A stretch of 64,000 nucleotides of DNA, from contig NZ_PYWX01000032.1 in the NCBI RefSeq assembly GCF_003031675.1, positions 1-64,000 on the forward strand, given 5' to 3'. The translations under genes and the position numbers were made by a program. Each line of letters begins with the position of its first letter. Position 1 is the stretch's first letter. This document shows, piece by piece, positions 1 through 8,276 of the stretch. The notes under the pieces were generated by a model. That model was not told the origin of the DNA. It saw only the letters and a program-made list of their open reading frames with translations, and did not search any database. Source of the stretch: Pseudomonas palleroniana (GTDB lineage: Bacteria > Pseudomonadota > Gammaproteobacteria > Pseudomonadales > Pseudomonadaceae).

Positions 1-1247
1 TCCCAGCTCAGCGCGCCGCCGGTCTGGTACTCGATCACCCGAGTCTCGAAGAAATTCTTCTCTTTCTTCAAGTCCATGATCTCGCTCATCCACGGGAATG
101 GGTTGGTGGTGCCTGGATACTCTTCCTTAAGACCAATCTGCGACAACCGACGGTTAGCGATGAACTTCAAATAGTCTTCCATCATCGCCGCATTCATTCC
201 CAGTACCCCACGAGGCATGGTGTCGCGAGCGTATTCGATCTCCAGCTGGGTCCCTTGCAGGATCATCTGGGTCGCTTCTTCCTTCATCTCGGCATCCCAC
301 AGGTGTGGGTTTTCGATTTTGATCTGGTTGATCACGTCGATACCGAAGTTCAGGTGCATCGACTCGTCGCGCAGGATGTACTGGAACTGCTCGGCGACGC
401 CGGTCATTTTGTTGCGGCGGCCCATGGAGAGGATCTGGGTGAAGCCGCAGTAGAAGAAGATGCCTTCCAGCACGCAGTAGTAGGCGACCAGGTTGCGCAG
501 CAGTTCCTTGTCGGTCTCGACGGTGCCGGTTTCGAACTTCGGATCGGAGATCGAACGGGTGTATTTCAGGCCCCAGGCGGCTTTTTTGGCGACCGATGGG
601 ATCTCGTGGTACATGTTGAAGATCTCGCCTTCATCCATGGCCAGCGATTCGATGCAGTACTGGTAGGCGTGGGTGTGGATCGCTTCTTCGAAGGCCTGGC
701 GCAGGATGTACTGGCGGCACTCCGGGTTGGTGATCAGGCGGTACACGGCCAGCACCAGGTTGTTGGCGACCAGCGAGTCGGCGGTGGAGAAGAAGCCGAG
801 GTTGCGCATGACGATGCGGCGTTCGTCGTCGGTCAGGCCCTCGGGGTTTTTCCACAGGGCGATGTCGGCGGTCATGTTGACCTCTTGCGGCATCCAGTGG
901 TTGGCGCAGCCGTCGAGGTATTTCTGCCAGGCCCAGTCGTACTTGAAAGGCACGAGCTGGTTGAGGTCGGCGCGGCAGTTGATCATGCGTTTTTCGTCAA
1001 CGGCGACGCGGGCGGAGGCGCCTTCGAGTTCGGCGAGGCCTTCGGCGATGTCGAGTTTGTCGAGGGCGGCCTTGGCGCGCACGATGGCGGCGGAGTCACT
1101 GGCGGTGACGGCGCGGGCTTCAACCGCGGCGGCAGCGCCGGCGCCGTCGAGGCGGTCCATGTTGGCTTCGGTGGCGTGGCCGGCGTTGGCGCCCCTGATC
1201 ACCGCTGCACCGGTGTCTTCGTTGTCGACTTCATCCCAACTCAGCAT
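1..1247 (-). CDS. nrdB: Ribonucleoside-diphosphate reductase class Ia, beta subunit (3' end outside window)
   Basis: NrdB holds the di-iron/tyrosyl radical used by NrdA to reduce ribonucleotides to deoxyribonucleotides in the cytoplasm. The frame is open from the ATG at 1247 to the left edge, 415 codons, close to full length, so only the last few residues can be missing. Radical-site residues are visible: D157 in [10 protein letters not shown]188 and H191 in [10 protein letters not shown], with Y195 as the likely radical tyrosine, and a later metal pair in [11 protein letters not shown]. The first ~80 residues are an Ala-rich extension before the conserved core, as is seen in other pseudomonad NrdB proteins. 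Two NrdR boxes lie upstream. nrdA would be expected just left of the window on the promoter side or elsewhere; it is not visible here. Confidence 0.97.
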   Translation of the reverse strand, partial: MLSWDEVDNEDTGAAVIRGANAGHATEANMDRLDGAGAAAAVEARAVTASDSAAIVRAKAALDKLDIAEGLAELEGASARVAVDEKRMINCRADLNQLVPFKYDWAWQKYLDGCANHWMPQEVNMTADIALWKNPEGLTDDERRIVMRNLGFFSTADSLVANNLVLAVYRLITNPECRQYILRQAFEEAIHTHAYQYCIESLAMDEGEIFNMYHEIPSVAKKAAWGLKYTRSISDPKFETGTVETDKELLRNLVAYYCVLEGIFFYCGFTQILSMGRRNKMTGVAEQFQYILRDESMHLNFGIDVINQIKIENPHLWDAEMKEEATQMILQGTQLEIEYARDTMPRGVLGMNAAMMEDYLKFIANRRLSQIGLKEEYPGTTNPFPWMSEIMDLKKEKNFFETRVIEYQTGGALSW

Positions 1248-1344
1248 TGAAATTCTCCTTCCTGGTGCTCGAAAAAATAGGGGGTTGCAGGCTTCATGGC
1301 ATTGAAATACTGCGCAGAGTGTGGTGGGGAAATTCCAATTCTGC

Positions 1345-1392
1345 ACACTATATAGTGGTCTGTTCTGTTTGTGGGCACACTATATGGTGTGT
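1345..1392. promoter_or_regulatory. Paired NrdR boxes upstream of nrdB
   Basis: Two near-palindromic 16-mers, acactatatagtggtc (1345-1360) and acactatatggtgtgt (1377-1392), match the NrdR consensus acaCwATATwGtgt. Their starts are exactly 32 bp apart, about three helical turns, the spacing typical of tandem NrdR operators. They lie 100-145 bp upstream of the nrdB start, so NrdR very likely represses this gene when dNTP pools are high. The rest of 1248-1548 shows no other convincing element except the A-rich motif before the next gene. Confidence 0.88.
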
Positions 1393-1525
1393 GGCAGGCG
1401 GGGTCAACGCGCAGGAATGCGCGCAGGGGTCGCAGGGCTATGAGAAAAACTCACACCCCCATGACTTTTAATGGTTACGGCCGCTTCCAAGCTCAATGCT
1501 AAAAATTCGCCAACAAGCTCCCCAT

Positions 1526-1533
1526 AACAACAA
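1526..1533 (+). promoter_or_regulatory. Putative Hfq/Crc CA motif before fae-like gene
   Basis: AACAACAA lies 15 bases before the ATG at 1549, over the expected ribosome landing zone. Hfq with Crc binds AAnAAnAA motifs at the translation starts of catabolic mRNAs in Pseudomonas. The match is exact; regulation is inferred. Similar motifs precede 4609, 13542 and 19368 in this window. Confidence 0.5.
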
Positions 1534-1548
1534 TGAGCGTTTGCGAAA

Positions 1549-2061
1549 ATGAAAGCACTTGATCTGTACATCGGCGAAGGCTTCGAAGGCCCAGGCGTCA
1601 ATGCTGCCCATATCAACATTCTCATCGGCCCACGCAATGGCCCGGCCGGCCAGGCGTTCGCCAACAGCCTCGCGTCGCCAAGCCAGGGCCATTGCCCGTT
1701 CATGGTGATCGCCCAGCCGAACATCCCGGTCAAACCCATGACCCTCTACGTCAACAAAGCCGCCATCGGCAGCGACCTGCACGGCAATGCCACCTGGGGT
1801 GCGTCCCAGGCCGGGATCGCCAAAGCGGTGCTTGAAGCGTTGCTGGACGGCACCTTGCCGGCCGAGGCCGAAGACGAATGGGCGATTGTCACCGCCAACT
1901 GGGTCAACCCGGCCTGCGATGATCTGGACGCCGTCTACCTGAACAACTACAACGCCTGTCGCACCGCGATCCGCGCCGCCCTGAATGGCACGCCGTACAC
2001 CGCGCAGTTGGCCGATGTGGTCAATCACATCAGCAATCCTTTCTACACGCCGAAAGCCTGA
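1549..2061 (+). CDS. Formaldehyde-activating enzyme (Fae) family protein
   Basis: 170 residues, the normal Fae length. In methylotrophs Fae condenses formaldehyde with tetrahydromethanopterin. The family pattern is clear: EGFEGPGVNAAHINILIG with the catalytic-type His at residue 21, GPAGQAFANSLA, GHCPFMVIAQPN, KPMTLYVNKAAIG, and a C-terminal YNNYNACRTAIRAAL-like helix. It heads a likely operon: the aldo/keto reductase starts 10 bp downstream, followed by an overlapping dehydrogenase. Pseudomonads are not known to make tetrahydromethanopterin, so this copy probably acts on another aldehyde/cofactor pair or just scavenges formaldehyde released by the pathway. Family assignment is firm; the substrate is not known. 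Confidence 0.88.
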   Translation: MKALDLYIGEGFEGPGVNAAHINILIGPRNGPAGQAFANSLASPSQGHCPFMVIAQPNIPVKPMTLYVNKAAIGSDLHGNATWGASQAGIAKAVLEALLDGTLPAEAEDEWAIVTANWVNPACDDLDAVYLNNYNACRTAIRAALNGTPYTAQLADVVNHISNPFYTPKA

Positions 2062-2071
2062 GGAGACTGCC

Positions 2072-3106
2072 ATGCAATACATCCGTTTGGGCAACTCCGG
2101 CCTGCAAGTCTCACGCCTGTGCCTGGGCACCATGAACATGGGCACCCCGGACTGGAAACCGTGGATTTTCGACGAAAAGCAAAGCGAGCCGATCGTCGCC
2201 CATGCCCTGGCCAACGGCGTCAACTTCATTGACCTGGCCGACTTCTACTCCGCCGGTGTCGGCGAAGAAGTGGTGGGGCGCATCCTCAAGCGCGTGGCGC
2301 GACGTGACGAGATCGTGGTCACCACCAAGGTCGGCTACGGCACCCGCAGCGGTATCAACGCCAGTGGCCACTCGCGCAAGCACATCATGGACAGCATCGA
2401 CGCGTCCCTGAGCCGTCTGGGCATGGATTACGTCGATGTGTTCATGCTGCATTACTTTGATGTGAACACCCCGGTGGAAGAGACGATGTGTGCGCTCAAC
2501 GACATCGTGCGCTCCGGCAAGGCCCGCTACATTGGCGTGTCGACCATGCTCACGGGGCAGCTTGCCAAAATACTGATGGCCTGCGAGCGCAATGGCTGGG
2601 TCAAACCGATCAACATGCAGTTGCAACTGAACTGCGCCTACCGCGAAGAAGAGCGCGAGATGATTCCGTTCTGCCGAGACCAGGGCCTGGGCGTCTCGGT
2701 GTTCAGCCCGCTGGCGCGTGGTTTGCTCACGGGTGAGGTGCAATCGACGCGCAACCAGACCGATTTCTTTACCCAGCAGATGTACAGCGACCAAGCCTCG
2801 TTCGATATCGCCCATTCGGTACAGCGTGTGGCCCGTGCCCGTGGCGTGTCCAACGCGCAGATCGCGCAGGCGTGGGTCGCCAACCATCCTGGCGTCGACG
2901 TCATGCTGGTCGGCGCCGATACCACCGCGCAATTCGACAGTGCGCTGGCGGCCCTCGACACCCACCTGGATGCCGAAGAGCTGCACGAACTGGAGCGCAA
3001 CTACACCCCGTGCGATGTGATCAATGACTACACCGCCGGCAAGCGCATCCTGCGTGAGGCCCGCCCGGGCCTGGACCGTTTCAACCTGACCGAGGCCGTG
3101 GCATGA
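2072..3106 (+). CDS. Aldo/keto reductase
   Basis: 344 residues, a TIM-barrel NAD(P)H-dependent carbonyl reductase. The start at 2072 follows AGGAGA by 6 bases; the longer upstream frame has no ribosome site and overlaps fae. Catalytic tetrad residues are recognisable: D54 and Y59 in NFIDLADFYS, Lys in TTKVGYG (about 90) and His in VFMLHYFD (about 126), with the coenzyme-binding SxxAxGLLTG region near 215. The stop overlaps the next ATG (ATGA at 3103-3106), so it is translationally coupled to the aldehyde dehydrogenase. It probably interconverts an aldehyde or ketone intermediate of the same pathway; the substrate cannot be read from sequence. Confidence 0.92.
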   Translation: MQYIRLGNSGLQVSRLCLGTMNMGTPDWKPWIFDEKQSEPIVAHALANGVNFIDLADFYSAGVGEEVVGRILKRVARRDEIVVTTKVGYGTRSGINASGHSRKHIMDSIDASLSRLGMDYVDVFMLHYFDVNTPVEETMCALNDIVRSGKARYIGVSTMLTGQLAKILMACERNGWVKPINMQLQLNCAYREEEREMIPFCRDQGLGVSVFSPLARGLLTGEVQSTRNQTDFFTQQMYSDQASFDIAHSVQRVARARGVSNAQIAQAWVANHPGVDVMLVGADTTAQFDSALAALDTHLDAEELHELERNYTPCDVINDYTAGKRILREARPGLDRFNLTEAVA

Positions 3107-4536
3107 ACCCGCTGATCCGTACTGGCAACTACATCGATGGCCAATGGTCCAGCGGTGGCCCCACCTATCCGGTACTCAACCCGGCCAATGGCGCGCTGAT
3201 CGTTGATGTGCAGCGCGCCGCCGCTGAAGAAACCCAGCTGGCCATCGATGCTGCCCACCGTGCCTTGCCGGCCTGGCGCAAGCTCACCGCCAAGGAGCGC
3301 AGCCAGCGCCTCAAGCGTTGGAGCGAGCTGATGCTGGGCAACCAGAAAGACCTGGCTCAGTTGCTCAGCCTGGAACAGGGCAAACCCCTGGCCGAAGCCA
3401 TGGGCGAAGTGGTCTACGCGGCAAGCTTTCTGGAGTGGTTCGCCGAAGAAGCCAAGCGCGCCTATGGCGATGTGATCCCGACCCACAAGGCTGACGCACG
3501 CATCATCGTGACCAAGGAAGCGATTGGTGTCGTGGCTGCGATCACGCCGTGGAATTTTCCCCTGGCGATGGTCACCCGCAAAGTCGGCCCGGCACTGGCG
3601 GCCGGTTGCACGATGATCCTCAAACCGTCGGAAGAAACGCCGTTGTCGGCTTTTGCCTTGGCGGTGCTGGCCGAGCAGGCGGGTATTCCAGCCGGTGTAT
3701 TCAACATCGTTTCGGGTGACGCCGTCGCCATTGGTGGTGCGCTGCAAGCGTCTGGCGTTGTGCGCAAGCTGTCGTTCACCGGATCCACTCGCACCGGCAA
3801 ACTGCTGATGCGCCAGGCCGCCGACACGCTGAAAAAAGTCTCGCTGGAACTGGGCGGCAATGCGCCGTTTATCGTGTTCGACGATGCTGACCTGGACGCC
3901 GCCGTCAAAGGTGCCATGGCCTCCAAATTCCGTAACACCGGGCAGACCTGCGTGTGCGTCAACCGCTTCTATATCCAGGACGGCGTGTACGAGGCCTTTA
4001 CCCGTAAATTGGCCGAAGCGGTCAGCGCCATGCGTGTGGGCAGTGCGTTGGACGGCGACACCGAGCAAGGCCCGCTGATCAACGCAGCCGCCTTGGCCAA
4101 GGTCGAAGCCCACGTGGGCGACGCGTTGGAGAAGGGCGCCAAGCTGCTCTGCGGCGGCCGTCGCCATGCACTGGGCGGCACCTTCTTTGAGCCGACGATT
4201 CTCACTGAAGCCAATGGCGACATGTTGATCGCTCAGGAAGAAACCTTCGGCCCCGTGGCGGCGTGCTTTCGTTTCACGGACGAAGCCGAGGTGCTGCAAC
4301 GGGCCAATGACACGCCGTTCGGCTTGTCCGCCTACTTCTACAGCCGCGATATCGGCCGCGTCTGGCGCATGGCCGAGGGCTTGGAGGCGGGCATGGTCGG
4401 CATCAACGAAGGGATCATTTCCACTGAAGTCGCGCCGTTTGGCGGTATCAAGGAGTCGGGCCTCGGCCGTGAGGGTTCCAAGTACGGCCTGGAGGATTAT
4501 CTGGAGATCAAATACCTGTTGATGGGAGGCCTGTAG
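3103..4536 (+). CDS. NAD(P)-dependent aldehyde dehydrogenase, succinate-semialdehyde type
   Basis: 477 residues, the standard length of the GabD-like branch of the aldehyde dehydrogenase superfamily. It oxidises an aldehyde to the acid. Visible landmarks are the cofactor/transition-state motif ITPWNFPLAM near 150, the general base Glu in SLELGGNAPF near 249, the nucleophile Cys in GQTCVCVNRF near 283, and EETFGPV near 382. It overlaps the aldo/keto reductase by 4 bases. GabD-like proteins accept succinate, glutarate and related semialdehydes, so the gene name is left open. Together with the Fae homologue it suggests a pathway with reactive aldehyde intermediates. Confidence 0.93.
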   Translation: MNPLIRTGNYIDGQWSSGGPTYPVLNPANGALIVDVQRAAAEETQLAIDAAHRALPAWRKLTAKERSQRLKRWSELMLGNQKDLAQLLSLEQGKPLAEAMGEVVYAASFLEWFAEEAKRAYGDVIPTHKADARIIVTKEAIGVVAAITPWNFPLAMVTRKVGPALAAGCTMILKPSEETPLSAFALAVLAEQAGIPAGVFNIVSGDAVAIGGALQASGVVRKLSFTGSTRTGKLLMRQAADTLKKVSLELGGNAPFIVFDDADLDAAVKGAMASKFRNTGQTCVCVNRFYIQDGVYEAFTRKLAEAVSAMRVGSALDGDTEQGPLINAAALAKVEAHVGDALEKGAKLLCGGRRHALGGTFFEPTILTEANGDMLIAQEETFGPVAACFRFTDEAEVLQRANDTPFGLSAYFYSRDIGRVWRMAEGLEAGMVGINEGIISTEVAPFGGIKESGLGREGSKYGLEDYLEIKYLLMGGL

Positions 4537-4549
4537 CCTCTGATTTGAA

Positions 4550-4571
4550 CCGGTGCCCGCAGGGGCACCGG
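4550..4571. terminator. GC-rich hairpin between dehydrogenase and MFS gene
   Basis: ccggtgccc and ggggcaccgg form a perfect 9-bp stem with a 3-base loop shortly after the dehydrogenase stop. No U-tract follows, so it is more likely a transcript-stabilising or attenuating hairpin than a full terminator; the MFS gene could still be in the same operon. Confidence 0.4.
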
Positions 4572-4587
4572 CTGTTACTCCGTCAAA

Positions 4588-4595
4588 AACAACAA
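4588..4595 (+). promoter_or_regulatory. Putative Hfq/Crc CA motif before MFS gene
   Basis: AACAACAA, 13 bases before the ATG at 4609 and touching the GGAG ribosome site. An exact AAnAAnAA match at a catabolic transporter start suggests catabolite repression through Hfq/Crc. Inference from motif and position only. Confidence 0.5.
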
Positions 4596-4608
4596 TATGG
4601 AGAACGCC

Positions 4609-5979
4609 ATGACTGTACAACCCGTCAAAATCGACGATCTGCCGATCGGTCGGTTTCACCTCAAGATTGCCGGCCTGACCTTCGGCGCGCATTTCACCGA
4701 CGGCTATATTCTTGGCCTGATCGGTATCGCTTTCACCTTGCTCAGCCCACAAATGCAACTCGATGCCTTCTGGCAAGGCTTGATCGGTGCTTCGGCCCTG
4801 ATCGGTCTGTTTTTGGGCAGCCTGTTTTTCGGCTGGATCTCCGACACCCTCGGCCGGCAGAAAATCTTCCTGGTCAGCTTCGTACTGATCACCGTAGCGT
4901 CGGTGATGCAGTTCTTTGTTGAAACCGCCATGAGCCTGTTGCTGTGTCGTATCTTGATCGGCATCGGCCTGGGCGGCGATTTCAGCGTGGGCCACGCCAT
5001 GCTTGCCGAGTTCTCACCGAAGAAACACCGCGGTGTGCTGCTCGGCTCGTTCAGTGTGATCTGGACCTTCGGCTATGTGGCCGCGACCTTTGTCGGCACC
5101 GCCATGCTCAGCCTCGGCGACGACGCCTGGCGCTGGATGCTGGCGTCTTCGGCGATCCCCGCCGGGTTGATCCTGCTCGCCCGCATCGGCACCCCGGAAT
5201 CACCGCGCTGGCTGGTCAATCGTGGGCGCATCGCCGAAGCCCGCGCCATTGTCAAAAAACACCTGGGCGAGCACGTGCTGCTGGATGAAGAACCGTCCGC
5301 GCAGACCCGCTCCGGCTATGGCGTGCTGTTCAGCCCTGAGTACCGCAAGCGCACGGCCTTCAACTGCCTATTCTTCGTGTGCATCGTGATGCCGTACTTT
5401 GCGATCTACACGTTCTTGCCATCGATCCTGCAGAAGATGGGGTTGTCCCAGGGGTTCGGCACTGAGTTGCTGCTCAACTTATTGCTGATTGTCGGCGCGC
5501 TGCTCGGTATCTGGTGCACGGTGAAGTTCTCGCGCCGTGGCTTTCTGATCAACTCATTCATCATCCTCGCGGCGGCACTGTTCCTGCTGGCGGTATTGCC
5601 GGGTAGCCTGGCGTGGTTGATGGTGCTGACATTTGGCATATTCACGTTGGTGTTGTCGGCGGTCAGCAATCTGGTGGGTGTGTTTCCGGCGGAAAGCTTT
5701 CCCACCGAGGTACGTGCCAGCGGCATCGGTCTGGCGACTGCGGTCAGCCGTTTGGGCTCGGCGATCAGTACGTTCCTGTTGCCGGTCAGCGTGGCCGGGA
5801 TCGGCTTGAGCCCGACCATGGGCATTCTGGCGGCGATCCTGGTGTTCGGCGCAATCATTTCCTGGGCCTGGGCCCCGGAAACCAAAGCGCTGACGCTGAG
5901 CCAGGCGTGCAAGGCGCAGAGCCCGGTCGAGCAGCACACGGCGCTCGGCGTGAAAAGGGCGAATGCTGTCAGGGTGTAG
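4609..5979 (+). CDS. MFS transporter, sugar/metabolite:H+ symporter type
   Basis: 456 residues, 12 predicted membrane helices. The ATG at 4609 is preferred over 4597 because GGAG lies 6 bases before it. The sequence has the family signature GWISDTLGRQK between helices 2 and 3, and PESPRWLVNRGR after helix 6, a hallmark of the sugar-porter/SHS/AAHS group, plus FPTEVRASGIG in the C-terminal half. It probably imports the substrate of the Fae/reductase/dehydrogenase genes just upstream on the same strand. The convergent LysR gene ends 27 bp downstream. The exact substrate is not known. Confidence 0.9.
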   Translation: MTVQPVKIDDLPIGRFHLKIAGLTFGAHFTDGYILGLIGIAFTLLSPQMQLDAFWQGLIGASALIGLFLGSLFFGWISDTLGRQKIFLVSFVLITVASVMQFFVETAMSLLLCRILIGIGLGGDFSVGHAMLAEFSPKKHRGVLLGSFSVIWTFGYVAATFVGTAMLSLGDDAWRWMLASSAIPAGLILLARIGTPESPRWLVNRGRIAEARAIVKKHLGEHVLLDEEPSAQTRSGYGVLFSPEYRKRTAFNCLFFVCIVMPYFAIYTFLPSILQKMGLSQGFGTELLLNLLLIVGALLGIWCTVKFSRRGFLINSFIILAAALFLLAVLPGSLAWLMVLTFGIFTLVLSAVSNLVGVFPAESFPTEVRASGIGLATAVSRLGSAISTFLLPVSVAGIGLSPTMGILAAILVFGAIISWAWAPETKALTLSQACKAQSPVEQHTALGVKRANAVRV

Positions 5980-6005
5980 GTGTATCCGGGGTGGGTGAGT
6001 GCCTG

Positions 6006-6881
6006 TCAGGGATTGCTCACACGCCCCAACCACTCAGTAAACAGACCAACCTTGGATAACCCCTGCTTGTCCGCTGCCACATCCAGCCAATAGCCATACG
6101 GCCCGATCACCTCCACCGGGGTGATCGGCAGCAAACTGCCGTTGGCGAGTTCGCGCTCGATCATTTGCCGGTCGATCACCGCCAGCCCACCGCCGGCCAG
6201 GGCGGTGTGGATCACTTGGTCCAGGGTGCTGAATTCCAGGCCCCGGCCCGCATCGATATCGTCTCGGCCCATCGCCGCCAGCCAGTTTTCCCAGACTTTC
6301 AAACGCTTGCCGTCGTGCAGGATATGCAGCAGCGGGAAGCGTCGCAGGTCGGGCGGTTGGCCGTCGATAAACAGCTCCGGGCTGGCTACGGCGATATGGC
6401 GCTCCATCACCAATAACTCACTGTGCCAATGCGGGTCTGCGTCCAGACCAAAGCGAATGCGGCAGTCGATCTCGGCCAGGCTCTCCTGGTGGCTCTGGTG
6501 GGTGACGCTGAGGTTGATATCCGGATAGTGCTCACAGAACCCGCGCAAGCGCGCCGACAGCCAGCGTGTGGCCCAGGTCGGTGGTGCAACGACACGCAGG
6601 CGCTGGCGCAGGTTGGGTACGCGCACGGCCTGCAGGGCGCGTTCGATATGGTCGAAGGCGTCGCTCAGGTGTGGCGACAAGGCGAAGCCGGCCTCGGTCA
6701 GGGACAGGCCCTGGGGCGTGCGGACGAACAGGGCTACGCCCAGGTAGTCTTCCAGCTGCTTGATCTGGCGGCTGACTGCGCCTTGGGTGACATTGAGGCC
6801 CACGGCGGCCTGGCTGAAGCTGCGGTGGCGAGCGACTTCTTCGAAGACGCGAAGCATGTTGAGTGCAGGGAGGTGGCGCAT
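6006..6881 (-). CDS. LysR-family transcriptional regulator (GcvA-like)
   Basis: 291 residues. N-terminal winged helix with LNMLRVFEEVARHRSFSQAA and LNVTQGAVSRQIKQLE, then a periplasmic-binding-like effector domain with APPTWATRW and CRIRFG, features of the GcvA/TrpI branch. ATG at 6881 gives the usual MRHLPALN start; an upstream in-frame ATG at 6899 is possible. It is the last gene of the minus-strand transport cluster, separated from the porin by a REPIN, and could regulate that cluster or the convergent MFS operon. Confidence 0.9.
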   Translation of the reverse strand: MRHLPALNMLRVFEEVARHRSFSQAAVGLNVTQGAVSRQIKQLEDYLGVALFVRTPQGLSLTEAGFALSPHLSDAFDHIERALQAVRVPNLRQRLRVVAPPTWATRWLSARLRGFCEHYPDINLSVTHQSHQESLAEIDCRIRFGLDADPHWHSELLVMERHIAVASPELFIDGQPPDLRRFPLLHILHDGKRLKVWENWLAAMGRDDIDAGRGLEFSTLDQVIHTALAGGGLAVIDRQMIERELANGSLLPITPVEVIGPYGYWLDVAADKQGLSKVGLFTEWLGRVSNP

Positions 6882-6925
6882 GGTTCGGGTTCCACACATT
6901 GTTTTTATAGTGTTTTCACTAGCCT

Positions 6926-7000
6926 CATCGCAGGCAAGCCAGCTCCCACATTTTTGACCGCGCCGCCGATCAAATGTGGGAGGGGGCTTGCCCCCGATGG
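6926..7000. repeat. REPIN between LysR and porin genes
   Basis: Two inverted REP arms, catcgcaggcaagccagctc (6926-6945) and gtgggagggggcttgccccc (6977-6996), face each other across a short AT-containing spacer. This is the GTGGGAGGGGGCTTGC class that is abundant between genes of P. fluorescens-group genomes. A further small hairpin (ggcgtca/tgacgcc, 6999-7016) adjoins the porin stop and may stabilise or end its transcript. Confidence 0.8.
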
Positions 7001-7021
7001 CGTCAGTGCTGACGCCGCCTA

Positions 7022-8191
7022 TTAGAAGTAGTAACCGATGTTCATGTACAGCTGATTTTCCCACTGGTTACTGCCCCCGGCACCCAGGCTCTGGGTGTAG
7101 CTGCTGCCACCGATGTAGGGGTCGTTCTTGCCGATCAACCACTCCGTGGCGATCCACAACTTGCTGAACGAAAACGAGGTACCGAGGATCACTCGTTGCG
7201 AGGTCTTGAAGGCATCGTCGGATTTGTCGAAAGCGCTGTAGTTGGCATACAGCTTCACGCCGCTGATCTGGTCGAACAGGTATTTGCCGGCCACGTCATA
7301 ACTCAGGTCCGCTACATACAGATTGCCGCGGCTGGCGACGTTGAAGGTGCCGTCATAACCGCCCAGTGTGACCACGCCATTGGTGCCCTCGTTGCGCGGT
7401 GACATCTGTTGGCGCGCCGCCTGCAACTGCAGGCCCCATGGACCGTTTTTGCCCAGGTAGTGGATGGCTACGGCGTTGCGTCGGCCGTCATTGCCGGTGT
7501 CCTTGTTTTCCAGGGTCGAGGTCAGGCCCGACAGGCCGACTTCGGATTTCCAGCCGCCCAGGTCCATGGCTTTGGCGACGCGCACCACCACGGTGTTGCG
7601 CTCCTGGTTATGGCTGCCGTCGGCGACATAACTGTCGGCTTCGGAAATCACGCTGGAATAGGTCACGCCCTTGCTGGTGCCTTTGCCTTGCCACGCCGGG
7701 CGCAGGTAATAACCGGCCTGGATGTTCCAGTCACCGCTTTGCTGGATGTACTTGGTGCCGACCTGTTGCACATCTTCCAGGCCGATCACGTTGCCCAGGG
7801 TTTCATAGAAGGTACTGCCGAAATACGGCTGCAAGCCGAACGGCACGGTGTTCAAGCCCACTTGCACTTGCTGGTCCGGGTTGAACTTGTAACCTACCCA
7901 GGCGAATTTGGCGAACTGGATGTCGCCGTAATTCTTGGTGTACTGGTAAGGGTAAGAGCGCCCATAAAATCGGTACTGTGCCTCACCAATCCAGGTGTCG
8001 GAGTTGTACTTGGCGCTGAGAAACACGGTGTCGAGCCCGAACTTTTGAATATCGCGGTCCGGATCATAGTCCCAGCGCGCACGCACGGCGCCGCCAAGGT
8101 CGAGGTTGTCGGTGACCTGATAGGCCATGGCCGGTACCGCCAGGGCGCCGAGTACCGGGATGAGGGTGAAGTAGCGTGTCGTTGGTCGCAT
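7022..8191 (-). CDS. Outer-membrane porin
   Basis: 389 residues. A signal peptide (MRPTTRYFTLIPVLGALAVPAMA) is followed by alternating amphipathic strands rich in Tyr/Trp/Gly and a terminal Phe (MNIGYYF), the signature of beta-barrel outer-membrane proteins. It does not show the loop pattern of OprD, and I cannot place it in a named subfamily. It lies 85 bp after the fused ATPase gene on the same strand, so it probably provides outer-membrane passage for the ligand of the ABC transporter. The leader is A-rich (stretches of AAAAAC just before the ATG), consistent with Hfq/Crc control. Confidence 0.85.
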   Translation of the reverse strand: MRPTTRYFTLIPVLGALAVPAMAYQVTDNLDLGGAVRARWDYDPDRDIQKFGLDTVFLSAKYNSDTWIGEAQYRFYGRSYPYQYTKNYGDIQFAKFAWVGYKFNPDQQVQVGLNTVPFGLQPYFGSTFYETLGNVIGLEDVQQVGTKYIQQSGDWNIQAGYYLRPAWQGKGTSKGVTYSSVISEADSYVADGSHNQERNTVVVRVAKAMDLGGWKSEVGLSGLTSTLENKDTGNDGRRNAVAIHYLGKNGPWGLQLQAARQQMSPRNEGTNGVVTLGGYDGTFNVASRGNLYVADLSYDVAGKYLFDQISGVKLYANYSAFDKSDDAFKTSQRVILGTSFSFSKLWIATEWLIGKNDPYIGGSSYTQSLGAGGSNQWENQLYMNIGYYF

Positions 8192-8276
8192 GTTTTTACT
8201 CTCGTTTTTAGTTTTTTTTGGGCAACAGCAGCCCGTTGCCGCAGCAAATGCTGCGACGCAGGGAAAAGGCTTGGAC

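Noticed and set aside
255..1250. 331-codon plus-strand ORF opposite nrdB
   Set aside because: It is the reverse-strand shadow of the NrdB frame; the Val/His/Asp/Gly-rich translation is typical of antisense to a GC-rich gene.
4540..4580. Strong terminator separating dehydrogenase and MFS genes
   Set aside because: The hairpin lacks a U-tract, so it was kept only as a low-confidence hairpin.
3028..4995. 655-codon minus-strand ORF across the dehydrogenase and MFS genes
   Set aside because: Shadow of two well-supported plus-strand genes; spans a gene boundary and has no domain.
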